Below are positions 1-17,619 of a stretch of 64,000 bases of DNA, in pieces. The position numbers were made by a program, and so were the translations under genes. This DNA comes from Zygnema circumcarinatum (taxonomy: Eukaryota; Streptophyta; Zygnematophyceae; Zygnematales; Zygnemataceae). How positions within the stretch are numbered: position 1 is the stretch's first letter; the number at the start of each line of letters is the position of its first letter. Where the stretch lies: NCBI GenBank assembly GCA_037447605.1, contig CM074807.1, forward strand, positions 1,023,995 to 1,087,994, read 5' to 3'. The notes under the pieces were generated by a model, which saw only the letters and a program-made list of their open reading frames with translations, did not search any database and was not told where the DNA came from.

Positions 1-104
1 AAGGGGGGAGGCATCAATGGGGAGCGAGAGTCATAGGAGGTGTGAGGAGTGTAGGCTCTCTGGGAGGCACTTACCTTCACGCATTGGTGCCATCCATGGT
101 GCAG

Positions 105-399
105 GTTTCTCCTCAAGAATGATGGTCTCTTTGTTGGAAGCTCATCCGCAATGAACTGCGTCGGAGCAGTGAGGACAGCTCGGCTTTTGCCACCCGGTTC
201 AACCGTTGTCACAATCTTATGTGATGGAGGGAACCGGCATTTGAGTAAGTTTCATAATCCGGCGTACTTGGCGGCCTTGGGTTTGACTCCATGCGCTAAG
301 GGGCTCGAGTTTCTGGACAGTCAAAACACTTGGCGAAATTCGAAGCTCGGTGCTTCCTCTCCCCAAGGACCCTGCGATTGGGGCAGGCGAGAGAGCTGA
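105..399 (+). CDS. C-terminal exon of a cysteine-synthase-like PLP enzyme (partial)
   Basis: This is the last exon of a fold-type II PLP enzyme; the rest lies upstream of the window. An acceptor (gtgcag) ends at 104, and the frame reads FLLKNDGLFVGSSSAMNCVG, the usual end of the catalytic domain of cysteine synthase/OASTL relatives (GLFVGSSSA..N). It continues with TVVTILCDGGNRHLSKF, the conserved C-terminal block, and stops at 397-399. The wording of the tail (HNPAYL..LGLTP..KGLEFL) is closest to the plant family of Arabidopsis At1g55880, a PLP enzyme distinct from the classical OASTLs. Family members make or break cysteine-type thioethers; the substrate of this branch is not clear to me. 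Bases 1-104 look like intron. Confidence 0.85.
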
Positions 400-1037
400 G
401 TCTTAAGCATTCAGGTTCGGCCGGGGGAAGCGGAGGTGAAGGAGTGGGCGAAACTGAGTTAGGAGGTTAATTGTGCTTAGAATTGTTACTTTACAATTGG
501 GTTTAGTAGTTTAGAAAGCAGCAAAAAGTGGAGATTTGATGAAGTAGCTTTCTTAAATTTTTCCTTGCAGTAACATAGCTTGCCTCTCAATTCCAGATCA
601 GACCTTTCCGCAACGACCACTACATGTTGATTGTTTGTGGCACATTTTTCCCTCGGAGCTCGCACCGCTGTCAGCCACGCATACCCATATGTCGAATTTT
701 GGAGAGGCCCTCCTTCAGTGCACCTCCCGCCCCTCGCACGGCTCCCATCTGCCTGACCTTACAAGCTCGATATAGAACATCATATCTCGATACGATATTC
801 AAGCCATACGTTTGCACGACAATGGTATCGTATCCTCAAAAAAATATCGTATCGTATTCTATACTGATTATATCGTCAAATCTTATATAAACGATATTGT
901 CAGTACGATACATACTGGAATGTATCGAGCTTGCGATATTGCTGTCCGGACGTGGCAGCCTACAGAGCGCCTTACAGAATTAGGGTTAGGATTAGGGTTA
1001 GGGTTAGGGTTAGGGTTTAGGGTTAAGCTCGGCAGCC
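400..1037. other. Intergenic: 3' flank of PLP gene and 5' flank of glutaredoxin-like gene
   Basis: I see no convincing gene here. About 780-930 is AT-rich and contains many GATA/CGATAT-type short inverted motifs. From 978 the sequence turns into plant telomere-like repeats leading into the next start codon. The promoter of the next gene must lie here. Confidence 0.5.
978..1024 (+). repeat. Telomere-like TTAGGG/TTTAGGG tract
   Basis: Five to six near-tandem copies of ttaggg with one gattaggg and one tttaggg variant lie just upstream of the start codon at 1038. Related units recur at 1288-1295 and 1340-1352 inside the open frame of the first exon. This resembles a long telo-box in a 5' leader. 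Confidence 0.8.
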
Positions 1038-2663
1038 ATGGCTGTCCGACCCCTCCTCTCATGGCGGCCCTTCGTCATGCCCGCGCGTGCGAGCGGTGCC
1101 TCCATGCATATGGCTACCGGGAGGAGGCCTTGCGCGGTGTCTAATTGTGAGGAGAGACAGCCATGGCCGAGCAGAGGGAAGCTGCTGCGCCAGGGAGCAG
1201 CCATGGAAATTTCCTCAAGAAGAGAGCCTGCAGGTCTGCGCTGGCACCATAGCCTGGGTTTGGGTACTTCCGGTCGTAGCTTGATCTTTAGGGTTTCAGA
1301 ATCAGATGCAGGAATTAGAGTCAGGGATGGGGCGAGTTTTAGGGTTAGGGTTTCGTCCATGGTGGGTGGAGGAGGGGAGCGTCTTGTACTGTACAGCAAA
1401 CCCGGGTGCTGTCTGTGTGACGCTTTGAAAGAGAAGCTGGAGGCGGTGCTGTACTTGGGAGACAAGGGTATTCTGGAGGGAGTGCAATTGGAGGTGAGGA
1501 AGGACAGCTGTAAGAATCAGAGTAGGGAAAAGAATGGGTAGGGGGAAGAGGAGGAAGGTCAAGATGGGATGAGTTGCTGCATTGGGGATAACCTTACTTT
1601 TAGTTTTGATGTTAGATTTAGGCTCACCTTTAGGGCTGGAGTTGATCTAATAGTAAGGGTTGTCAATATGAAGGATGGGTCGATATGAATGCAGATTGAG
1701 TTTTAGTATGAAGATTAAGTGAAACTTGGGATGAAATTGTTAGCCAGGGTGACATCACGTCTTTTGTAATTTGACTGAATTACCTTTGTGAATTGTTGTG
1801 CTGCTGTTGCTGCTTGCTTGCTGGAGAGTGTGAGCTCTCTTATTACAAGGATAAAATAGTCGAACCTGCTAACACCTCCAGTTTATCTGGATCGCGCTTT
1901 AGAAATCGCATTCTTTCGTTCTGGCACATCACGTAAACCCCCATCAAATTTTGGAATTCACGTTTATTTGGAGGAGGCATGTAAAGAGGGAGCGTTCCAT
2001 TCTAAAACAAAGCCGAAGAGATCAGCTTATAGTCAACCCTTGCATTTGCTTTGAAGCTCTTGGAAGGTCTTATTCGTTTGATTATAGGTTGATGATTTCC
2101 TCATTCAGCAGTTGCGGCGGTTGATGTGGTCAGATACGTGACATAACCACAAGAGTGGAATGGGAACAAGCCTATCAATATGAGATCCCAGTGATGACAC
2201 GCTTAACAGAAGCAGGGAACGAGGTGATGCTAATCCGAGACTCTAAAATCCTTGTTTAGATAGAGCGGTTGTGGCGGGTGAGAGTGAGCTCAGATCTCAA
2301 CATATGTCAAGATTGTTGATTGATTATGGAAGCTTTTGGAAAGTGGATTATGGTTATTAGCACTGTGAAGGCATTGATAATTTTAAAGTGCATCTTTAGG
2401 TGAATTGTTTGCCATTTCCACATCTTCAAATTCAGCTGAATTCTTTTGGTTTTGAAATCGCCAGTCTTCTTGGCTCGCATAATGCTTGTAGATAGATGAG
2501 CAAAGGCATGGTGTAGAATGGGCTGTAAAGAAAGAATACTGCTCAATGGTACCTTTTGTTCATCTTCTTTCTCTGTCGATTTTGACAGGTTCCTATTCCA
2601 AGGCAGTCTCCTCGGGTCACAGTGGACCGACTAAAGAAGCAGCTTCAAGCGGCCTTTTCTTAA
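1038..2663 (+). CDS. Glutaredoxin-like protein, DUF836 family
   Basis: Three exons join in phase: 1038-1493, 2134-2223 and 2589-2663, giving 206 aa. The core is a small thioredoxin-fold protein of the DUF836/C5orf63-YDR286C type. RLVLYSKPGCCLCDALKEKL carries the CCLC (CxxC) redox motif in exon 1; exon 2 gives IRDIT..VEWEQAYQYEIPVM with the cis-proline typical of the fold; exon 3 gives the short C-terminal VPIPRQSPRVTVDRLKKQL. The first ~105 residues are Arg/Ser-rich and are partly written by telomere-like repeats (FRVRVSS), so the true start could instead be the ATG at 1360 just before the core; the longer form could be an organelle presequence. The role of this family in plants is poorly known; thiol-disulfide exchange is inferred. 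Confidence 0.88.
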
Positions 2664-3534
2664 GCGGTCGGTCGGAGGTGTGCTTGAGAGGGAGGCAACT
2701 CGTTTTTAAGTGTCAATATATTACAAATGCTCAGAACGGCGTCTCCTATTCAAGGACTGGAGAGAGCCCCCATTACATTTTTGTTTAGGTTCGGAAGCTT
2801 GCGCCCCTTAATTTTAGTTTTCGCACACGGAGAACGGTACAGTTGATGCTTTACATGTTCCAGTGTTCCATTACATATGAATGGAACAATCAGAAATTAT
2901 CTGTGATTCCTTGTTCAACCGTGTCTCTGTAAACATGTTGGTTGTTGGACCTTGTTTCATTTTGAACTGTTGACTTGCCACGTACACTATTTTGGCCACG
3001 TAGCGACTTGTTATTGGAAGATGGGCGGCGATAAGTTCGAAAGAAAAAGAAAGGTCCCAATTCTCTATGTTTGATGCACTTAATAGAATTGCATTGTGCA
3101 GCAATCGAGTCAAAGACGAAGGAAAAACACAAAACACGAACACGATAACTCCCATAGGGACTTCCAACCACTTGCCATTCAATGCCACATCTCTCTCTTG
3201 CCATTCAATTCTTTATATAAAGCTTGTTATACAGTCTACTGCCGTGACCTAACTTTTTGGCGGAGCTATTTAGCTTTGCAGAGCAGTACAGCGGAATCCG
3301 TTGAACTGTCAGCAGCAATTGACTCAATCCCTCGACCAGAAACCGGCTGAAGAGCAGCGTTGCTATGCACATCCTGAACCCTAAACTTGGAGTGAACAAC
3401 CTTCCAAACAGATAAATGTTTCACTGCATAAACCAAGATTTTAAACTTTGCGAGCTTCTAACCACTAAGATGGAGACCGGTCCTTCCACCCTCCCATGCA
3501 GTCAGAGACTACCCGGGGACCCCACGTGTCCTAA
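2664..3534. other. Intergenic between convergent genes
   Basis: This stretch holds the 3' ends of the glutaredoxin-like (+) and FAM135-like (-) genes. The short open frames on both strands at 2870-3350 overlap each other, have no recognisable motif and show no splice logic, so I call none of them. Confidence 0.5.
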
Positions 3535-11259
<7,725 letters not shown>

Positions 11260-12903
11260 TCTGCTCGACCTCCGAGTCCAGCCCTAACTATCACCCTCTG
11301 CAGAGCAGCACATTTTTTAAAAGTTCCAAAGTAAAGAGTTATGTGAAGTAAAAAAGAACAAAGGTTCTTTCCCGCATACATGCTTTCGCCTTCACGAAAG
11401 TCATCAGCACAGGTTACACGTCGGAACCGATGTCCCACCATTTTTAAACTTCATCTACTTGGTAAAGTGGCAAAGAGGAGGCCTCAGAATTGACATAACT
11501 CGAAGCCAGCCACAAAAAACATTTGTGAACGGCCAATTGACAACAGGAATTTTCTACAAACTTATTTCCACAAAGTTCCTGCATCCCTACCTTAAAAGTA
11601 AGACGCGGAAACTCCTGCCAACAGCGAATTATCCTTGCGCACAAAACCGGAAATCAGCTACCTTCCACCGCGCTCACTTCCACCTTTTGATCACCTGCCG
11701 CCCTAACAGCCTTGCAAATCCTACTACAAGCTCCAAGAACCTTGCAACCCTAAAAATCCCTCAACTTCGACCGCCATGCCTGCGACTCATTGCAGCCAAA
11801 ACGCCCGTAGCATAGCCCTCTCCTGGTCTTCGGCATTCCCCCCCCTCCCTTGACTCCGCCTCCCTCCCCATAGCCGGCTCTACTTTGCTTTGCGCACACC
11901 GCCGGCCGGCTCGGCGAGGCCTCACGCCGGGCGGGAGGAGCGAGCTGCAACCGCCATGGCTCGCACTTAGACACGAAGGCCAACGGTCCATCAGCACATG
12001 GGTCATGCATGGGTCAGGTACTCATGGTCCCTTGGACTCATGGTCCTCATGGATGGATGGGAAGATGGGCTCCCACAACGTCATGTCATCTGTCAAGATG
12101 CTACGTGGCGCTGCGGCTATGCGCCACGTTGCCTTTTTTGCCATGCATGATGCATCTAGCACATGCATGCATTTCGCCATGCCATGCCATGCCAAAAAGC
12201 ATGCATGGAAACCATTAATAAATAAGACGCAATTGAGAAAGGCTTGCACATCAACGTAACCCCAAGGTTACTTTTTACTGTCAGAAAAGCGAGGCCGGCC
12301 TTTCACTGAGATCCCTGCAAAGGAGTCCTTTTGCAGGCAGAAAGTGAATGAATGGCTTATGGTTCCAATCACTTAAACAATTTGGGGGTGTGCATCAAAG
12401 AACCACGAAACACTGGGAACCCAGACAAGTGGCCCGGCTTTGATGCCAATGTTACATAAGGGTCCGGTCTGTTTTAGGTACAGGGCAATGGCCACTTCAA
12501 GAATAGCGTGTTCTTGGCCATTGAAGGCATATCATAAGGTGTGACGGTGAACCGAACAAAAGCATGCAATTCACACATGGAACATATGGGAGTTCACTGG
12601 GAGTAGGTGTCTCTCTTTTCATGTCTTCGACCTTTTATTTTTGCGACAGCAACTCTTAGAATCTTTCTATTTACATTGCGGTGCCTTGTTAAATAGGTAA
12701 CATCCTACAGTGAAGGTAGTAACTACCCATGTCATTATGATAGCAGTAGAAATAGGACATCGCTTATTCTACAAATCAAGCGTGTACGGTCAAGAACATA
12801 CCCATTCTTGCTTGTCCTGAGCTTGACAACCTTACCAGCCCTACATTTTCAAATGTCTGAAGAAGATATTACATTGGGAAGGCATTCCAGCATGACCTCT
12901 CTT
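11260..12903. other. Intergenic: FAM135-like promoter and MFS 3' flank
   Basis: The 5' leader and promoter of the FAM135-like gene (minus strand) lie in about 11260-12000; 11640-11950 is C-rich. The open frames at 11459-12010 overlap one another on both strands and have no family signature. Around 12140-12205 there are clustered catgca/catgcc words (see findings). From 12260 to 12900 I see nothing I can name beyond the 3' flank of the transporter. Confidence 0.5.
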
Positions 12904-15900
12904 TCAAGCTGACATTCCTTCAATCTGCGACAGAGTATCATCCTCTTCGCCTTCTTCTCTGTCAGGCAGAGTAGGCCGGATGAAAAAACCGCAAAACAAG
13001 GTCTTCACCGCATAGAGCGTGAATGTCGAAAATGTGCAAATTCCGAGAACCAGGAGAAAGAAATTGACCCAGAAGTACTGCCCTTTGAAAAAGCCTTTCG
13101 CCAAATTGACTAATCCATATTGAAGCGGGGCTGTCAAAAGAACCCCAAACTGTGCAAGGCCAAACAGCTTTCCGAAATTGACGAACCCAAAGATGCCGGC
13201 GATATATGCAGCCAAGGAGCTGAACACAAGCGGTCGCGCCATAGAGAAGGCCGCGTATCCCAACCACTGCAACAGAATAATTGCACATTCTATGCGTTCA
13301 GAACGGGTAAAAACCAAGTTGCATAAGTGAAAGCACGTTGTGAATACAGATATGAACAGAAGATGTCGAAAAGTTAGCGTTTCCACTGTCTCTATGCTTT
13401 TTCAAGGTGCGCGTGGGGACTCACCTTAGCCTCCATTGGCAAGACATTAGGCAGAATTGTCATTGAAAATACGGTGAGAAGGCCTCCTCCACACGCGAAC
13501 GCTGGTGCGAGGCCCAATCTTTGTAAGATATAGCTCACAGCGGGCACAAAGAGTGCTCCGCCGAGAGGAAGTAATAGAGAGAAAGCAGATGTATATTCGG
13601 CCGCTTCTTCCATAGCAGCCTGCCGGGGCATTCCAGAATTAACAGCCTCCTGAAATACTTGATCTCCAAGTGTTGTAAGGTTGAAATTCATGAGGAGGAT
13701 GAAGTAGGAAAGGACCATGGTAATGCCCAGGAAGGGAAGGGACATGGCTTGAGACCTGAAGTCAACATTATAGAGCTGGGGGGGCCTTGGAACCGTGTCC
13801 CTGGCGAAGGAGTTTTCCCGAGTTAGGGTGGAGAAGATCCTGATCTTTTGATCTTCTTTCAGTAATGGAGTTGTTTTTAAGTCCTCTTCTTGTACTTGTT
13901 GTCTGGCTACAAGGATTCTGCGGATAAGCCATGTTCTGTGCGATTCACTGAAGTTCTTAGGACCTTCCTCTATGCCATAAGCTTTTCTTGGAAAGAGGAG
14001 AAGGCTTGTGACAAAGATAACGACCGGAACAGCCTGCGAAGTTGTCGACAGATACACACACATAACTGTAAAACCGAGACAGCCTTGCTAGTTCTATCAT
14101 ATTTCAAACCAGGCAATCGAAGCGAGCCATAGAATGTCTACCTTACCACTGACATAGAGGTACAACCACAACTAATGACTTCAGCAACAGTAATGCTTGA
14201 CATGATGCAGATGAGACCCCTGAGAGACACCTTCCTCCAAGCCAGAACAGGACAGGGAACAGGACTACCTGCTTCACTTACCGTGTATGACAGGAAAACC
14301 TCTTGGAAAGTGAAGCCGTATCTGGAAATCAAGATATGGAAAACAAGAATGACGACCGAGGATAGTTGATAAGCTCCATTTTGCACACTGATGATGGCGG
14401 CTGCATGGGTGCTATACAACTCTGCAAAATTGGTCTGCAAAGAAGGACAATCGGTAGACAAGTTGTTCACAGCCCCTCAGCGGAATCCACTTGGGAAGGG
14501 ATAATTTCCTGAATGGACTCTGACATGGACCACTATCCTCATGCATTCAAGCACATCAACAGCAAAACAAAGCTGACTAAACTTCACGGGTGGGGAAGAA
14601 AACATGATCTAATTGAACACCATGATATCCACTACTGTCCTACGTGCCAATTTGAAGGGAAAAAACGAAATGGAGAAAGCCAAAGAAGGACTACGTTCAG
14701 AGTTCAGTCATCTACCATAGATGTTGAGATAGTCGTTCCTCCAACAGCCAGAGCGAAGAAGCCATAGATGTAAGCTAAATTAGAAGTAGAGTGTCCAAAT
14801 GCAATGGACACAAGACCAGAGGCGAAGATGAGAGAAGCAATGCAGATCGTCATCCTGCACAGTCGTATGCCACAAGAAATGTTGAGGAAGAGTTTTCGAT
14901 TTTCAAAAGGAAAGAAAGTCTATTGACATAATATTTATGGCACTGCCTCACAAGGAGTGCTGCATGAGTTGGCTTAGAAAGTAGGGGGGAAATGCAGATA
15001 AGCGCAAAAAAAGATGACCGAAACGATAGTAGTTTGGGAAATTTTCAGGGAGCAGCTAAAAGCATACCGGGGACCGGCATAGTCAAGGACAACTCCAGCC
15101 GGGAAGGCTGCTCCGGAACAAGCACTCATCGCCACTGTTATGGTGAACGCTATCCAACGCTCCTGAGCAGCGCAGGGTAGCTCCTCCCCGTCCAAGCACA
15201 GGGTGGAAAATGCGCTTCCGTTGAAGGCGAGTGTCCCTGCCAGTGCAGGGAACCCATAAATAACGCCTGTCCACGAAATTTAAGTAAAAAAAAAACAAAG
15301 AAAGATAATCGGTAAGTATGAAAATAAAGGCAAAAAGTCACTCATAGCAACTCGTTACAATCGGACAGACGCAGACATTGGAAGGTACTTCTAAGTGAAA
15401 GGCGTGAGTTATGGCCTCATCTTCCTTTGGTGAAGTTGAAACCGTAAACCCTACAAAAGTAGAGATATTCGAGAGCACTTGCCTGAAGTTAGTAGGTTGA
15501 AAACCACCGAAAGGCCAACTGCGGCTGCTCTTGACAGTGCTCCGGTCCTCCAGGCATTGCTCCCTGTGTGATAGAGCACCGCCAAACTCTTGCTGTACCG
15601 CAGGACCGTTCGGGAGACCATTAGTGCGTGTGGATCTGCTGGTCTGGAAGCAAAGAACGGAAACAGGAAACAGAAAATGCGAATAAGAGTGAAAAATTTG
15701 CCATATGAAAATTCAGTTAATTTGTAAACTGCATTTCTCCAAAAATGCATCCATGAGATACACTGGTGCTGTGTGTACCTGCCAATGATGCGTTGATCTT
15801 CAATACCTGGCTGGGACTTGCATGGATCATTGCATTGTATTGCAAGGGGGGCAGCATTACTCTTGGTTTGTGATGACAACCCAAACATAAGAGGACCTCG

Positions 15901-15915
15901 TTCCACTCCTCTCAT
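12904..15915 (-). CDS. Major facilitator transporter, SLC43/FMP42-like
   Basis: Seven exons join in phase: 15915-15779, 15643-15483, 15266-15068, 14854-14716, 14434-14282, 14033-13425, 13266-12904; 586 aa. The hydrophobic stretches fit 12 membrane spans in two six-helix bundles with a long charged loop (PRKAYGIEEGPKNFSESHRT onward) between them. The LDYAGPR motif after helix 2 matches MFS motif A (DxxGxR). The short N-terminal soluble part (about 90 aa) and the YGFPALAGTL..NGSAF segment recall SLC43/FMP42 carriers, which move large neutral amino acids in animals; the substrate here is not known. The first in-frame ATG after an upstream stop (tag at 15937-15939 on the sense strand) is at 15915. 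Intron 2 starts with GC, not GT (AG|GCAAGT). The acidic C-terminus (DREEGEEDDTLS) is cytosolic by topology. Confidence 0.85.
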
Positions 15916-17619
15916 TTGGTTAGTCACACACACATGCTACTGATAGAGATATGCAGGAAATGCGACCAAGGAGCACCAAAATACGGCAAAGCTTCCATGC
16001 ATTCATACATTTGTATGAAACATTTAACTCTCATGTGCTCTAGTCTGTTACACATTTCACAGTTCCGAGCTACGGCGTATTACCTGTCACTGAAACTCCA
16101 GCTCTCCTCCCCCCTCTCCTGCTCGACCTTTCCGTCCTTCCTTCCAGCTTCTTGAAGTATACGTATCAAAGGCCTGCGATCCCTGCTCCCTTACGATATC
16201 CTTTTCTGAAAGCGCTTGTCACGGATTTAGAAACCCTCTGCTTCCAAACTTCCAGATTCAAATTTTTGTGAACAAAACTCACACGCCTCTCCGCCACACC
16301 CCCCAGACGAAAAGGCGGTGACAATAGCATGGATCATTAGAATGCGTACAGCAGAATCCAAAATTTCGTCTTCTACATAACGAATGTAGGTACTCGTTCC
16401 GTAGAGGTTCAACGACGGGCAGGACAGTGCTCACTCCAAGGAGCCACGTGACCCCGAAATGAGGACACGTGGACAGTCGATCACACGTGGCAATCGTCCA
16501 TTGGTCCTAATGTGACCGTCCAAACCATTTCGTACGTATCGGGATATTAAGATATGGTCCGTACGATTGGCCGCCGGCGGGGCCCAGAGGCGGGGAGCTT
16601 CTGGACTGCAGGGGACAGCTGTCGCAACCCAACCTTACCACGTGTCGTGTTTCTATTAGCTTGTGTCCTGCCACGTAGACCAAGAACGACGCCGCTGATT
16701 GGCCGACTGCCATCATTTGACAGGTCGTGCGTTCGATACGGTAACGCTATGTTCCGTACGGTGTGTTGATGAAGTCATAGCGCGGTACGGTGCCATACAG
16801 TGTCGGGCGTTGCACTGTACGGTATCGAACGGAAAATCGGCACGAGTTAGGGCTGACTTGGGCCGACCGACGTTACGGTTACGGTTACGGCTGCGGCGGT
16901 TACGGTTGCGGTTGGGGTTGCGGTTACGGTGACAGCTTCGCTGTGCGGCAAGCTCATCCGAAATACTTGGACACTATTGGCTGCCTGCGGACGTGGCACG
17001 TGCGCGTGTGCCTTTGTCACGTGCTCTTACTTCTTGGAATCTCCCGCCATCCTCGAATTCCATTGGCGGACATTTTCTTTTTCCCATCTTCCCTTCCAAT
17101 CACAGATCTCCACGTCATAGTTTGCTTACGTGGCAAGCTGTGATAGGCAAATGGTCTATCCAATGGCCCATCCCATGCATCATAGTATAGCGTATTATCA
17201 CGTCACGTCACATCGCGTCACGTGGGGGGCAGCTTGCAGTGGGTCCGTCGGGTCCTGGTCGGAGGCGAGTGTCGTGGGGGGCGGCCTTAGGGCACACGTG
17301 GCGCGGCGCGACGCGCCCATTGGTCGAGCACCCGTCAAAGGCCGTCAGCGCCTGCCTGCCTGCCCGCCGGCCTGCCCGCGACAGCTTGCCTGCTTGCCTG
17401 CTTGCCTGCTTGCCTGCTTGCCTGCTTGCCTGCTTGCCTGCTTGCCTGCTTGCCTGCTTGCCTGCTTGCCTGCTTGCCTGCTTGGCTTTCATATGTATGT
17501 GTGTACGTATGTAGGGGCGCGAGGAGGCGGCAGGGAGGCAGGGAAGGGCACTGAGGGCAGGCCGCCTCCCTCGGTGCTTGCAAGGGGCGGGGGTGGGGGC
17601 GGGAGCAGCTGCAACAAAC
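15916..17619. promoter_or_regulatory. Divergent promoter region with clustered G-boxes
   Basis: The region separates the minus-strand transporter from the plus-strand SMP/C2 gene. It holds eight CACGTG hexamers: 16445, 16466, 16484, 16639, 16997, 17018, 17219 and 17295 (start positions), most in the ABRE-like form (C)ACGTGG/T. CACGTG is the core bound by plant bZIP/bHLH factors (light, ABA, circadian signals). Short ggttacggttacgg repeats lie at 16873-16930, GTACGG words at 16530-16830, and an 8-bp tandem repeat at 17385-17484. The open frames through 17130-17640 are repeat-driven and not called. Confidence 0.65.
17385..17484. repeat. 8-bp tandem repeat (CTTGCCTG)n
   Basis: About 12.5 near-perfect copies of cttgcctg lie 135 bp upstream of the SMP/C2 start codon, preceded by diverged cctgcctgcc units. 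Eight bp is not a multiple of three, so the reading frame changes each copy; this argues for a leader or promoter repeat rather than protein. Confidence 0.92.
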
